Positions 1 through 5,892 are shown, counted from the stretch's first letter. The stretch is DNA of 6,879 nucleotides from JBEKZQ01 sp049509675 (GCA_049509675.1 JBEKZQ010000466.1:1-6879); one strand, 5' to 3'. A program made the numbers and translations. Notes: generated from the sequence alone by a model not told the origin.

Positions 1-313
1 TAATGCACAGAGGTCCCCCGGCGGCGACATCCGTCATGCCGGCGCGGCGTCCGAACTGGTCGATGCTCCACGTCACCTTGGTTTCGTCGGTGTGCGTCCG
101 TGTGACCGTGCGTAGGCGGTTCCTTTCGTCCACGTTGTAGGCGATCGCGGTCTTTCTCCCGGCCGGGTCGGTTATGGAGGTAATGCGATCAGCCTCATCG
201 TACCGCATCGACCAGGCCAGTGCGGCTGCCTGTTTCTCATTGGGCATGGCGGCCTGCACGTCGCGGGTCGACATTGCCATCAGGACTATGAGCACGAGTT
301 TTTTGTTTCGCAT
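1..313 (-). CDS. RHS/YD-repeat protein, N-terminal part, secreted (3' end off the window)
   Basis: Visible: 104 codons from ATG at 313, open to the left edge. The first ~22 residues look like a signal peptide: a basic MRNKK start, the hydrophobic run LVLIVLMAM, and a VQA cleavage-like motif. YD/RHS-type motifs follow: MRYDEADRITSITDPAGRKT, then an AYNVDERNRLRTVTRT unit, then WSIDQFGRRAGMTD. The start is well fixed: an in-frame TAA lies two codons upstream, and GGGAG sits 8 nt before the ATG. Family knowledge: RHS repeats form large beta-cocoon shells, often secreted or surface proteins that carry a variable C-terminal domain, which is not visible here. It lies 104 nt downstream of the WD40 gene on the same strand and may be co-transcribed with it. 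Whether it is a toxin, an adhesin or a wall protein cannot be told. The YD-repeat assignment is fairly sure; the function is unknown. Confidence 0.72.
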   Translation of the reverse strand, partial: MRNKKLVLIVLMAMSTRDVQAAMPNEKQAAALAWSMRYDEADRITSITDPAGRKTAIAYNVDERNRLRTVTRTHTDETKVTWSIDQFGRRAGMTDVAAGGPLCI

Positions 314-411
314 GATTTATGCTCCCTACCGACCAACCTCGCCCCCTCCACGCTCGCGTCGCGGAACTTGGCGGGGATGTACACGCGGACGGATTGCAGG
401 TAGGCGGGCAT
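286..411 (-). CDS. Possible 41-residue small ORF between the WD40 and RHS genes
   Basis: ATG at 411 lies 6 nt past the WD40 stop codon, with GGAG about 10 nt upstream inside the last WD40 codons. The frame reads MPAYLQSVRVYIPAKFRDAS and runs on to TAG at 286-288, overlapping the first 28 nt of the RHS gene in another frame. The spacing and overlap would suit translational coupling of WD40, small ORF and RHS. I recognise no domain. It could equally be chance, or the remnant of a longer gene. Low confidence that it is a real gene. Confidence 0.2.
   Translation of the reverse strand: MPAYLQSVRVYIPAKFRDASVEGARLVGREHKSCETKNSCS
322..326 (-). promoter_or_regulatory. Shine-Dalgarno of the RHS-repeat gene
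   Basis: GGGAG on the minus strand, 8 nt before ATG at 313. Together with the in-frame TAA at 317-319 it fixes the start of the RHS-repeat gene. Confidence 0.5.
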
Positions 412-417
412 CGTTAA

Positions 418-2004
418 TCATCTCCAAAACCTCCACCACGGCTCCTTGCCACGTGCTGGCGCGGCCGGTGACGATACCAGTTGTTCGTTGGTCCGTGCTT
501 GGATTCCGCCCCCTTCCACCGTGATGATATATAGGTGGTTGGCCACCGAACCACCCCAAGCGCAGCGCCACGGATGCGTGACGATACAGTCGAGGGCCGT
601 TGGAAACCACGCGATGGGCGTGCCATCCTTCGCTTGCTCGATTATGGTCTCATGGCCACGTGCCAGCGCGCGGAGTGGGAACTCGGATGCGCCCGCTGCA
701 ATTGCTTTCACATCGCCGGAGCCTTCGATGACCTCAAGGCAGTTGCAGCTTTGGGCGTCCCACACCACCACGGTCTTGTGGGGAGAACCACCCACACTGG
801 CGATTCGCCGGCCGTCCGGGCTGTACGTGATGGTTCCGAGCGAACCTTCTTGTCCGCACAAGCCGGCCTTGGTGCCGTTTTCCAGGTCCCATACCAGCAC
901 GTCGTAAAAAGAGCCACTGGCGATCCGGCGGCTGTCCGGACTGTATGCGATGCAAGTGACGGGGCTTTGGTGTGTGCGCGAGACTGCCAGTTCGGCACCG
1001 GTGGCGGCGTCCCACACACGCACGGTGCGATCCACGGACCCGGTGGCGATCCGCGCGCCGTCCGCGGAGAATGCCACACCCGAGATCTCCTGTATATGTC
1101 CCTTCAAGACCAACAACTCTCGCGTTGTTCTGGCGTCCCACACCCGTACCGTGTTGTCCAAAGAACTGGCGGCGATCCGCCGACCATCCGGGGAGAACAG
1201 CAGGCGCAACCGCCCCGGCTCGTGTCCGCGCAGCGTGGCAAGATCCGCGCGCCCGCTGGTTTGCCATACGCGCACCGTCGCGTCATCGGATGCGCTGACA
1301 ATGCGATCTCCGCGGGGGGAAATGCTTACGCTATTGACGCCTTCGTCGTGCCCGCGCAAGATGGTTAACTGTGTGCCACTGTCGGCGTCCCACACTCTTA
1401 CTGTCCTGTCCGGGAACGAGCCAGCGCTTACGATCCGGTGGCCATCGGCGGAGAATGCCACGCTCGTGACCGTCCCTTTGTGCCCGCTCAACACGAGGAG
1501 TTCAGCGCCGGACGCGGCGTCCCAGGTTCGCACCGTCCGATCCGCTGACCCGCTGGCGATTCGCTGGCCATCTGGGCTGTACGCAACGCTCTGGACTACA
1601 CCCTCGTGCCCACGCAAGACAGCGAATTGCGCGGTGCCAAGGTGGATTGGAGGGGGCCGCCGAGCAGCAAGCCAGACGAAGCCCGGGGAAGTACGCTCTT
1701 TCGACTGACGCCAGCGATCCAGGAGTTCGTAGAGCTTGGCGTCGCCCTCACCCCGGGCCTCTCCCGAAAGGAAAGCGGAAGAAACGTCTTCGGTCCAGAC
1801 GCCTCGCGGGTTCACCGAAGAGAGGAGACCTGGGGGCCGTCCGTTGTCGTAGTGCGCAGCCACCTCGGGGCAGTCATACCACCAGCAGGTGTTCCACATG
1901 CACTGGAACAGCGTCGTTGGATGCCGGGCGATGAGGTGGACGTCGCGGCGGATGGCTTCTTCGAGCAGACGGAGGATGCGGCCCGTCGGATGCTCCGCCG
2001 GCAT
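418..2004 (-). CDS. WD40-repeat beta-propeller protein with a planctomycete-type N-terminal domain; 5' end frameshifted
   Basis: The open frame is 528 residues. Residues 1-120 form a non-WD domain with a Trp/Cys-rich core (CMWNTCWWYDCPEVAAHY near 35-52) and DRWRQSKERTSPGFVWL near 97-112. Residues 126-420 carry seven WD repeats, starting near 126, 167, 211, 253, 294, 337 and 378. Each has a GH-like turn, a YSPDGxRIASGS-type strand and TVRVWD. The seventh is weaker. Residues 421-500 may be a degenerate further blade, and the protein ends WWRFWR. WD40 propellers are protein-docking scaffolds; no enzymatic domain or partner is visible. The reading frame starts at an ATG inside the second copy of a 41-bp tandem repeat and has no Shine-Dalgarno. 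The probable original start is ATG at 2090, 22 nt after pgk, reading MISELVKDFSAVLAAMPAEH. The duplication puts that start out of frame. The gene is therefore either 15 residues shorter than its ancestor and poorly translated, or a recent pseudogene. Confidence 0.85.
   Translation of the reverse strand: MPAEHPTGRILRLLEEAIRRDVHLIARHPTTLFQCMWNTCWWYDCPEVAAHYDNGRPPGLLSSVNPRGVWTEDVSSAFLSGEARGEGDAKLYELLDRWRQSKERTSPGFVWLAARRPPPIHLGTAQFAVLRGHEGVVQSVAYSPDGQRIASGSADRTVRTWDAASGAELLVLSGHKGTVTSVAFSADGHRIVSAGSFPDRTVRVWDADSGTQLTILRGHDEGVNSVSISPRGDRIVSASDDATVRVWQTSGRADLATLRGHEPGRLRLLFSPDGRRIAASSLDNTVRVWDARTTRELLVLKGHIQEISGVAFSADGARIATGSVDRTVRVWDAATGAELAVSRTHQSPVTCIAYSPDSRRIASGSFYDVLVWDLENGTKAGLCGQEGSLGTITYSPDGRRIASVGGSPHKTVVVWDAQSCNCLEVIEGSGDVKAIAAGASEFPLRALARGHETIIEQAKDGTPIAWFPTALDCIVTHPWRCAWGGSVANHLYIITVEGGGIQARTNEQLVSSPAAPARGKEPWWRFWR
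745..1629 (-). repeat. Seven WD40-repeat units encoded in tandem (about 126 bp each)
   Basis: The DNA shows an imperfect ~126-bp period, most visible in recurring stretches for the RIASGS and TVRVWD segments. The repeat is protein-driven (WD40 blades) and not a mobile or CRISPR-type repeat. Tandem units like these can expand or contract by recombination. Confidence 0.7.
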
Positions 2005-2050
2005 CGCCGACGGAGGATGAGGCCCGTCGGATGCTCCGCCGGCATCGCCG
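1969..2050. repeat. 41-bp direct tandem duplication, one mismatch, in the 5' coding region of the WD40 gene
   Basis: Copy 1 is 1969-2009 and copy 2 is 2010-2050. They are identical except for c at 1979 against a at 2020. Both copies encode the MPAEHPTG segment. Since 41 is not a multiple of 3, the duplication separates the frame beginning at ATG 2090 from the frame of the WD40 protein. Removing one copy restores one continuous reading frame. Confidence 0.95.
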
Positions 2051-2112
2051 CTAGCACCGCCGAGAAGTCCTTTACAAGCTCGGAGATCATGGTCGCACCG
2101 GAAACTGCTGTG

Positions 2113-3381
2113 CTATCTCGTGTCCAGCACCTCGATCGGCGGCATGGGCTTGCCTTCCAGGTATTCCAGGCTGGCGCCGCCGCCGGTGGAGACGTGAGTC
2201 ATCTTTGTGTCCAGGCCCATCGGCTCAACAGCCGCTGCCGAATCCCCGCCGCCAACGACGCTGATGGTCCCTTTTTCAGTGGCTGCCGCGACCGCCGCGG
2301 CGATGGCCTTGGTGCCCGTTGCGTACTCGGGCAGCTCGAAGACGCCCATCGGGCCGTTCCAGACGATTGTGCCGGCTTGCTCTATCGCCTTGCGGTACGC
2401 CGCAATAGTCCTGCCGCCGAGATCCATGCCCAGCAGGTTGTCCGGAATGTTCACGTCGTCGACCTCCACCGGCACGTCTGCCTCCAAGGTCTTGGGGTCG
2501 AATCTGCCGGTGGCCACATGGTCGAGCGGAAGCAGCATCTTGCCGCCCGCCTTGGCCGACAAGACGCTCATGGACTCGATTTGCTCCTGTTCGACGCGGC
2601 TTTCTCCGACCTGGACGCCTCTTGCCTTCAGGAGCGTGTAGGCCATGGCCCCGCCGATGAGGATGCCGTCGACCTTGGCCAGGAGATTGTCAATGAGGCC
2701 GATTTTGTCGGAGACCTTCGCGCCGCCGAGGATCGCCAGAAATGGCCGTTTCGGGGCGACCATGGCCTCGTTGAGGTAGCGGATTTCCTTTTCTACAAGG
2801 AAGCCTGCAATCGCCGGTCCGCCCTTAGCTTGAATCGCTTTGGCCACGCCATACATACTGGCGTGCTTGCGATGGCATGTGCCGAAGGCATCGTTGACGT
2901 ACATGTCGCCGAGCTTGGCGATCGCGGCCACGAAATCGTCATGCGTCTTCTGCTGCTCGGCCGTGAGCTTCTTGTCTGGGTTGTTCTTGGCCTTGTCGGA
3001 CATCGTCTCACCCGGGTGGAAGCGGACGTTCTCCAACAGGATCACGTCGCCGGTCGCCATAGATCGAACCATCTGGTCGAGTTCCGGCCCGATCACGCTC
3101 TGCGGACCAACGGTTACCGGCTTCCCAAGCAGGCTGCTAAGGCGGTGTGCCACCGGCCGGAGCGAGAACTCCGCCTCGAAGCCGGTCTCTCCCGGCCGGC
3201 CGAAATGGCTCATCAAGACCAACTTGCCACCCTGCTCCAAAACATGTCGAATGCTCGGCAGCGCCTGAACGATCCGCCGATCATTCGTCACTTTGCCCTC
3301 CCTGACGGGGACGTTGAAGTCGACCCGCATCAACACGGTCTTGCCTGTCGCCACGATATCAGCAAGGGTCTTTGTCGCCAC
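2113..3381 (-). CDS. pgk: Phosphoglycerate kinase, complete
   Basis: 422 residues. It transfers the acyl phosphate of 1,3-bisphosphoglycerate to ADP, giving 3-phosphoglycerate and ATP, in cytoplasmic glycolysis (reversed in gluconeogenesis). All signature motifs are present in order: RVDFNVP (19-25), SHFGRP (58-63), ENVRFHPGE (117-125), NDAFGTCHRKHAS (163-175), GGAKVSDKIGLI (219-230), WNGPMGVFE (341-349), GGGDSAAAV (377-385) and STGGGASLEYLEGK (398-411). Substrate-contacting D21, N23, R36, H59, R120 and R171 look intact. The start is GTG at 3381, preceded by AAAGGA 8 nt upstream and matching the usual PGK start. Longer in-frame starts would overlap the RyR gene. A charged insert near 126-148 (KAKNNPDKKLTAEQQKTHDD) is slightly unusual and resembles planctomycete PGKs. 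It lies 31 nt after the RyR gene and 22 nt before the original WD40 start, so it is probably in an operon. It is the only complete glycolytic gene here. Confidence 0.97.
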   Translation of the reverse strand: MATKTLADIVATGKTVLMRVDFNVPVREGKVTNDRRIVQALPSIRHVLEQGGKLVLMSHFGRPGETGFEAEFSLRPVAHRLSSLLGKPVTVGPQSVIGPELDQMVRSMATGDVILLENVRFHPGETMSDKAKNNPDKKLTAEQQKTHDDFVAAIAKLGDMYVNDAFGTCHRKHASMYGVAKAIQAKGGPAIAGFLVEKEIRYLNEAMVAPKRPFLAILGGAKVSDKIGLIDNLLAKVDGILIGGAMAYTLLKARGVQVGESRVEQEQIESMSVLSAKAGGKMLLPLDHVATGRFDPKTLEADVPVEVDDVNIPDNLLGMDLGGRTIAAYRKAIEQAGTIVWNGPMGVFELPEYATGTKAIAAAVAAATEKGTISVVGGGDSAAAVEPMGLDTKMTHVSTGGGASLEYLEGKPMPPIEVLDTR

Positions 3382-3389
3382 GTTTCTCG

Positions 3390-3395
3390 TCCTTT
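3390..3395 (-). promoter_or_regulatory. Shine-Dalgarno deciding the GTG start of pgk
   Basis: AAAGGA on the minus strand, 8 nt upstream of the GTG at 3381-3379. It supports this non-ATG start over in-frame upstream starts inside the RyR gene. Confidence 0.7.
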
Positions 3396-3412
3396 CCCGG
3401 AGAAGATCGCTG

Positions 3413-3697
3413 CTACGCCCTTTCGATTCTGTAGCCCAAGGCGATGATCGCCTTGAGCGTCTCCATAGCCGTCGCCCGGTCGTACTGTTTCTCCGAATCC
3501 AGCAAGTCGGCGTACGGGACGAGATCCGGATGCTTCTTGGCCACGTCGTCGCGAGTCGGACCATACGTCCAACCTTCCGCCAGACGCCGCGACGCCCACA
3601 CATCATGGGTGTTTTCGGCAAGCCGCTCACGGAGCTCCAGCAGATCGTCGGCGAGCTTGATCGTTGATGTATCGATCGGTGTCGGGCGATAAACCAT
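3413..3697 (-). CDS. Small RyR-domain protein
   Basis: 94 residues, essentially one RyR domain (the repeat named after ryanodine receptors, Pfam RyR/PF02026). Diagnostic segments: YRPTPIDTS (3-11), LAENTHDVWASRRLAEGW (26-43), YGPTRDDVAKKHPDLVPY (45-62), LLDSEKQYDR (65-74) and ETLKAIIALGY (79-89). Bacterial stand-alone RyR proteins exist, but I know of no established biochemical role. In ryanodine receptors these repeats lie in the cytoplasmic shell. No signal peptide or membrane segment is seen. The start is ATG at 3697: AAGGAG lies 5 nt upstream and overlaps the last codons of the fba remnant, with only 2 nt between the fba stop codon and this ATG. It sits between an aldolase remnant and pgk, so it is probably translated from the same glycolytic mRNA. 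An upstream in-frame ATG 14 codons earlier is disfavoured, as it would overlap fba and lie outside the domain. Confidence 0.85.
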   Translation of the reverse strand: MVYRPTPIDTSTIKLADDLLELRERLAENTHDVWASRRLAEGWTYGPTRDDVAKKHPDLVPYADLLDSEKQYDRATAMETLKAIIALGYRIERA

Positions 3698-3699
3698 CC

Positions 3700-4059
3700 T
3701 CACTCCTTCGTCGTGTAAAAGGCCACCATTTCCGCGCACGTCTTCACCTTGATTTTACTCGCATTGCCGGCCTGGCCAAAGGCTACCATGCGGTCGATGC
3801 AGACCTTCTTCATGGCCTCGCGCGCGGGGCCAAGATACGCCCGCGGATCGAACTCCGAAGGGTCGCTCTGGAACGCCCTACGGATCGCTCCCGTCATTGC
3901 CAGGCGGTTGCCGGTGGGCTTGTGCTTGAACTTGTAGGCCCCGTGGCTGGTCCCGATGGCCGCGGCCAGGGCGTCAACGCCCGTCTCAGCCACGAATTGC
4001 TCGGCCTGCGCAGGATCAGTCAGGTGTTTGCGGGCCTCTTCGCCGGTTATAGGTAACAT
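3700..4059 (-). pseudogene. fba: Class II fructose-1,6-bisphosphate aldolase remnant (5'-truncated, internally deleted)
   Basis: 119 readable residues against about 340 in full-length enzymes of this class. Residues 12-50 match the mid-protein region (LTDPAQAEQFVAETGVDALA, then AIGTSHGAYKFKHKPTG). Residues 51-105 match the C-terminal region (NRLAMTGAIRR, PSEFDPRAYLGPAREAMKKV, FGQAGNASKIK). From family knowledge, some 75 residues normally lie between KPTG and the DTD(N/L)RLAMTGA segment, including a zinc-binding His and the phosphate-binding glycines. Here the two join directly at about 3909/3910, in frame. The N-terminal half, with the catalytic Asp and a zinc His, is also missing; recognisable sequence starts near 4040-4059. 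It therefore cannot be a working aldolase. The ATG at 4059 is only the first in-frame ATG, with no ribosome site seen. It still precedes RyR and pgk closely, as in a glycolytic operon. Confidence 0.85.
3703..3708 (-). promoter_or_regulatory. Shine-Dalgarno of the RyR gene, embedded in the fba 3' end
   Basis: AAGGAG on the minus strand, 5 nt before ATG at 3697. It doubles as the last two sense codons (Lys-Glu) of the fba remnant, whose TGA stop follows at 3702-3700. This arrangement suggests translational coupling. Confidence 0.65.
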
Positions 4060-4268
4060 TTTGGCACAGTCCCCTGCGGCACCTCGCCGAACTTGGGGTT
4101 GTAGGAGTGCGCGTCGCGCCCGAAGCAGAAGCCCAATTGTTCGAACAACGCCACTTGTTCAAGATCCACGTGGCGCTGCTGAATCGCCTGTTCCGTGGGC
4201 ATGTAGCGGATCGTTTGCCCGTCGACATCAACCACGGTGACGTCCGTCCGTGCCCTTCCGGTGGGCAT
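4047..4268 (-). CDS. Unrecognised protein fragment between the fba remnant and the IS66 remnant
   Basis: An open frame of 73 codons from ATG 4268 to TAA at 4047-4049, overlapping the first codons of the fba remnant in another frame. It reads like a real protein, with VTVVDVDGQTIRYMPTEQA, then VDLEQVALFEQLGFCFGRD, and the end YNPKFGEVPQGTVPKCYL. I recognise no family. The ATG has no Shine-Dalgarno, and the frame stays open upstream into DNA assigned to the IS66 element, so this may be the 3' end of a gene cut by that element. No function is proposed. Confidence 0.35.
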   Translation of the reverse strand: MPTGRARTDVTVVDVDGQTIRYMPTEQAIQQRHVDLEQVALFEQLGFCFGRDAHSYNPKFGEVPQGTVPKCYL

Positions 4269-4774
4269 GTGTGAAGCGTTTTGAGCGGCGTGGTATCGTG
4301 GACTGTCAACACTTGAACTTGTGGAGGACAGCCCATGGGTACCAAGAAGTCACGCATTCTCCCCGCACTGATGGACAGCGTCCGGCGGCGATTCGAGCAT
4401 TGGCGGCGGACTCGCAGGGCTCTTTCGCGCATCCCCGAGTCGTTGTGGGCTGCGGCGGTGGAGATGGCCGGCACGTGTGGGATTTCCTATACCGCCAAGA
4501 CGTTGCGGGTCAACTACAACGCGCTCAGGAAACGAGTCGAACACCAGGCTGCTGCCGCCCCGCGTAAACCTGAAGAGAATACCGTCAGTACGTTTCTCGA
4601 ACTGGCCCCTCCCCCGCGAGTTGGCTCTTGCCAATGCACTATGGAGTTGGAGGACGACTCGGGGGCGAAGATGCGGGTCCATCTCCAAAGCGCTGAGGCA
4701 CCCGACCTGGCAGCGCTGAGTCGGAGCTTCTGGGAACTCCGGTCATGATTCAGATCACGCCGCAGATGCGGATC
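4269..4774 (+). mobile_element. IS66-family element, left-hand remnant
   Basis: It consists of a short leader, a complete accessory ORF (4335-4748) and the first ~10 codons of a tnpB-type ORF (MIQITPQMRI). The rest of tnpB, the large tnpC transposase gene and the right end are absent, replaced at about 4775 by an unrelated coding tail. The left boundary is a guess: I placed it where the minus-strand fragment ends. No terminal inverted repeat or target-site duplication could be verified, because the partner end is missing. It cannot move without a transposase supplied from elsewhere. Confidence 0.6.
4335..4748 (+). CDS. tnpA: IS66-type accessory protein (TnpA-like)
   Basis: 137 residues. The N-terminal part is basic and helix-turn-helix-like: MGTKKSRILPALMDSVRRRF, then WRRTRRALSRIPESLWAAAVEMA and YTAKTLRVNYNALRKRVE. 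After a spacer come a beta-rich segment (CQCTMELEDDSGAKMRVHLQ) and the ending DLAALSRSFWELRS. This matches, from memory, the small first ORF of planctomycete-type IS66 elements, a DNA-binding accessory for transposition. GGAGG lies 7 nt before the ATG. Its stop overlaps the next start (ATGA at 4745-4748), the translational coupling usual between IS66 tnpA and tnpB. The ORF itself looks intact although the element is truncated. Its leader may provide the transcription that reads into the fusion downstream. Confidence 0.72.
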   Translation: MGTKKSRILPALMDSVRRRFEHWRRTRRALSRIPESLWAAAVEMAGTCGISYTAKTLRVNYNALRKRVEHQAAAAPRKPEENTVSTFLELAPPPRVGSCQCTMELEDDSGAKMRVHLQSAEAPDLAALSRSFWELRS

Positions 4775-5059
4775 ACCCTCGGCTCCATCTGTTCCTACCC
4801 GCAGGCCCAGCGGTTGATGGAACTGAAACTTGGCAAGCGGAATGCGATTTCAACGCTGCTTGACCCTGGGCCCGCCAAGTCGGAGGATGGACGGCTTCGA
4901 TTCGGTCGCGCTATCCGCCGAGAGGTCTACCGATACCTGATCGACTGCATCCGGCGGCACCGACCTGATCTGGAAATCGGTTTGTGCTTGGAAGATGAGC
5001 CAATGTTCGCGTCACTGGACCTGCAAGAGAGCTTGGGACGCTGCAACTGCGTGCTTTGA
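4745..5059 (+). pseudogene. In-frame fusion: IS66 tnpB start + C-terminal tail of a spore-photoproduct-lyase-like radical SAM protein
   Basis: 104 residues. Residues 1-10 (MIQITPQMRI) are the typical opening of IS66 TnpB in this lineage, where LVxxxPxDFRxGIDGL would normally follow. From residue 11 the sequence changes: TLGSICSYPQAQRLMELKLG (11-30), LRFGRAIRREVYRYLIDCIR (51-70), RPDLEIGLCLEDEPMF (73-88) and the end LGRCNCVL. From memory this matches the C-terminal ~95 residues of the SPL-like radical SAM family, which often ends in GRCNCV. The radical SAM core with its CxxxCxxC cluster motif is absent, so no enzyme activity is expected. The junction is at about 4774/4775. The TnpB opening is short, and Met-Arg-Ile could partly be shared by chance; the radical SAM call rests on remembered similarity. 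Confidence 0.6.
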
Positions 5060-5817
5060 GAAAGTTGACCACCGTGATTCAAGGCCCCCTGGAAAAAATC
5101 CGGCTGGGGCCAAAATGGTGGAATTTGCACCGTGCGCGGAGAAGACGCCCGCCCATCTGGTGCTGAGGGTCCGGGCATGGCCGCAGAGGCCCCCGAGCGG
5201 CAGAACGGGCCTTTCCTCGTCCTCGGGCCCGCGGACGCGTCCGACGCCCTTTTACGCGGCCGCCCCCGAACCGCCGCTTACGTCTGAATCACCGTCACAA
5301 AAGTTGCATCCTTGACCATCCAAGAAAAGATCAACCCACTCAAAAAACCGTTTCCGACGGCCAAATGTGTGACATGGCAACCGCCTCCTTGCTTGACTGG
5401 GCAAGGGGGCAGCCTAACCCGGATTATTCATGTAGATGGGTCGAGGTCGCGCAACCCTATGGTGGGTCTCGCAAACCGAGGAAACTGTTGCGCCGCGCTG
5501 TGTCACAAAGCGGTAAGGTGATAAGCGACCGAAGACCCAGGGAGAACCACGGTTTGCTCGACGCCACCCTACAGTTCATGAATCAACAGGCCCCAGAAAA
5601 TCGCTGGTTGACGCCGCGCACGGCGGTGGGTATCTTAGAACGAAGTTGGCCGATTGGCTTGGTCAGCGACCTTCGCCCGTGGAAAACGGCTGGCACACAA
5701 TGGCACGGAATGGGCTCCAAGAGACACCAAAAAACGCTAACATAGTTAAGACGGGAAGGATGGGATGAACTAAGGCGAAACGCAGAAAGCCTTATGAAAA
5801 TAAGACTTTAGATACAT
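5060..5817. other. 758-bp stretch without a convincing gene
   Basis: The first part (about 5080-5290) is very GC-rich, with low-complexity Pro/Arg-rich translations and a weak imperfect hairpin (GGCCCC near 5083 against GGGGCC near 5105, no T-run). The second part is less GC-rich and holds one open frame at 5365-5745 (126 codons, beginning MCDMATASLLDWARGQ). That frame has no Shine-Dalgarno, no recognised domain and mixed codon use; it could be a decayed or hypothetical gene, but I do not call it. A small hairpin at 5786-5809 (CTTAT/ATAAG around a GAAA loop, extended by AAAG/CTTT) lies just before the tRNA. No clear tRNA promoter could be assigned. Confidence 0.5.
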
Positions 5818-5892
5818 CGGGGCGTAGCTCAGCCTGGCTAGAGCGCTTGGTTCGGGACCAAGAGGTCGCTGGTTCAAATCCAGTCGCCCCGA
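5818..5892 (+). tRNA. tRNA-Pro, anticodon CGG
   Basis: A full cloverleaf can be drawn. The acceptor stem CGGGGCG (5818-5824) pairs with CGCCCCG (5885-5891), and A5892 is the discriminator. The D-arm is GCTC/GAGC around AGCCTGGCTA. The anticodon stem CTTGG/CCAAG holds the loop TTCGGGA, with anticodon CGG at 5853-5855. The variable loop is AGGTC. The T-arm is GCTGG/CCAGT with loop TTCAAAT. CCA is not encoded. It decodes CCG (proline). Its 3' end overlaps the final codons of the recombinase reading frame on the other strand, suggesting it is the integration site of the element to the right. Confidence 0.96.

Noticed and set aside
745..1629. Periodic repeat considered as a CRISPR or satellite array
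   Set aside because: The ~126-bp period, sequence divergence and continuous translation into WD40 blades show it is a protein repeat.
535..1708. Long plus-strand open frames opposite the WD40 gene
   Set aside because: They share the periodic repeats of the WD40 units in shifted frames and show only low-information repeating translations; shadows of the WD40 gene.
1606..3447. A 613-codon open frame on the plus strand, longer than pgk
   Set aside because: It is antisense to pgk and the WD40 N-terminus, where the opposite strand encodes clear protein motifs. Long antisense frames are common in GC-rich genes and its translation matches nothing I recognise.
4016..4474. Minus-strand 152-codon frame across the IS66 accessory ORF
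   Set aside because: It is antisense to tnpA and overlaps the fba remnant in the wrong frame; Arg/Ser-rich shadow translation.
4995..5315. Plus-strand 106-codon frame overlapping the radical SAM tail
   Set aside because: Pro/Arg-rich low-complexity translation without a ribosome site or recognised domain, in a GC-rich stretch that leaves many frames open.
5786..5809. Small hairpin with a GAAA loop before tRNA-Pro considered as a terminator
   Set aside because: Short stem with a mismatch, no T-run, and no gene ending just before it; kept only as a note in the gap entry.
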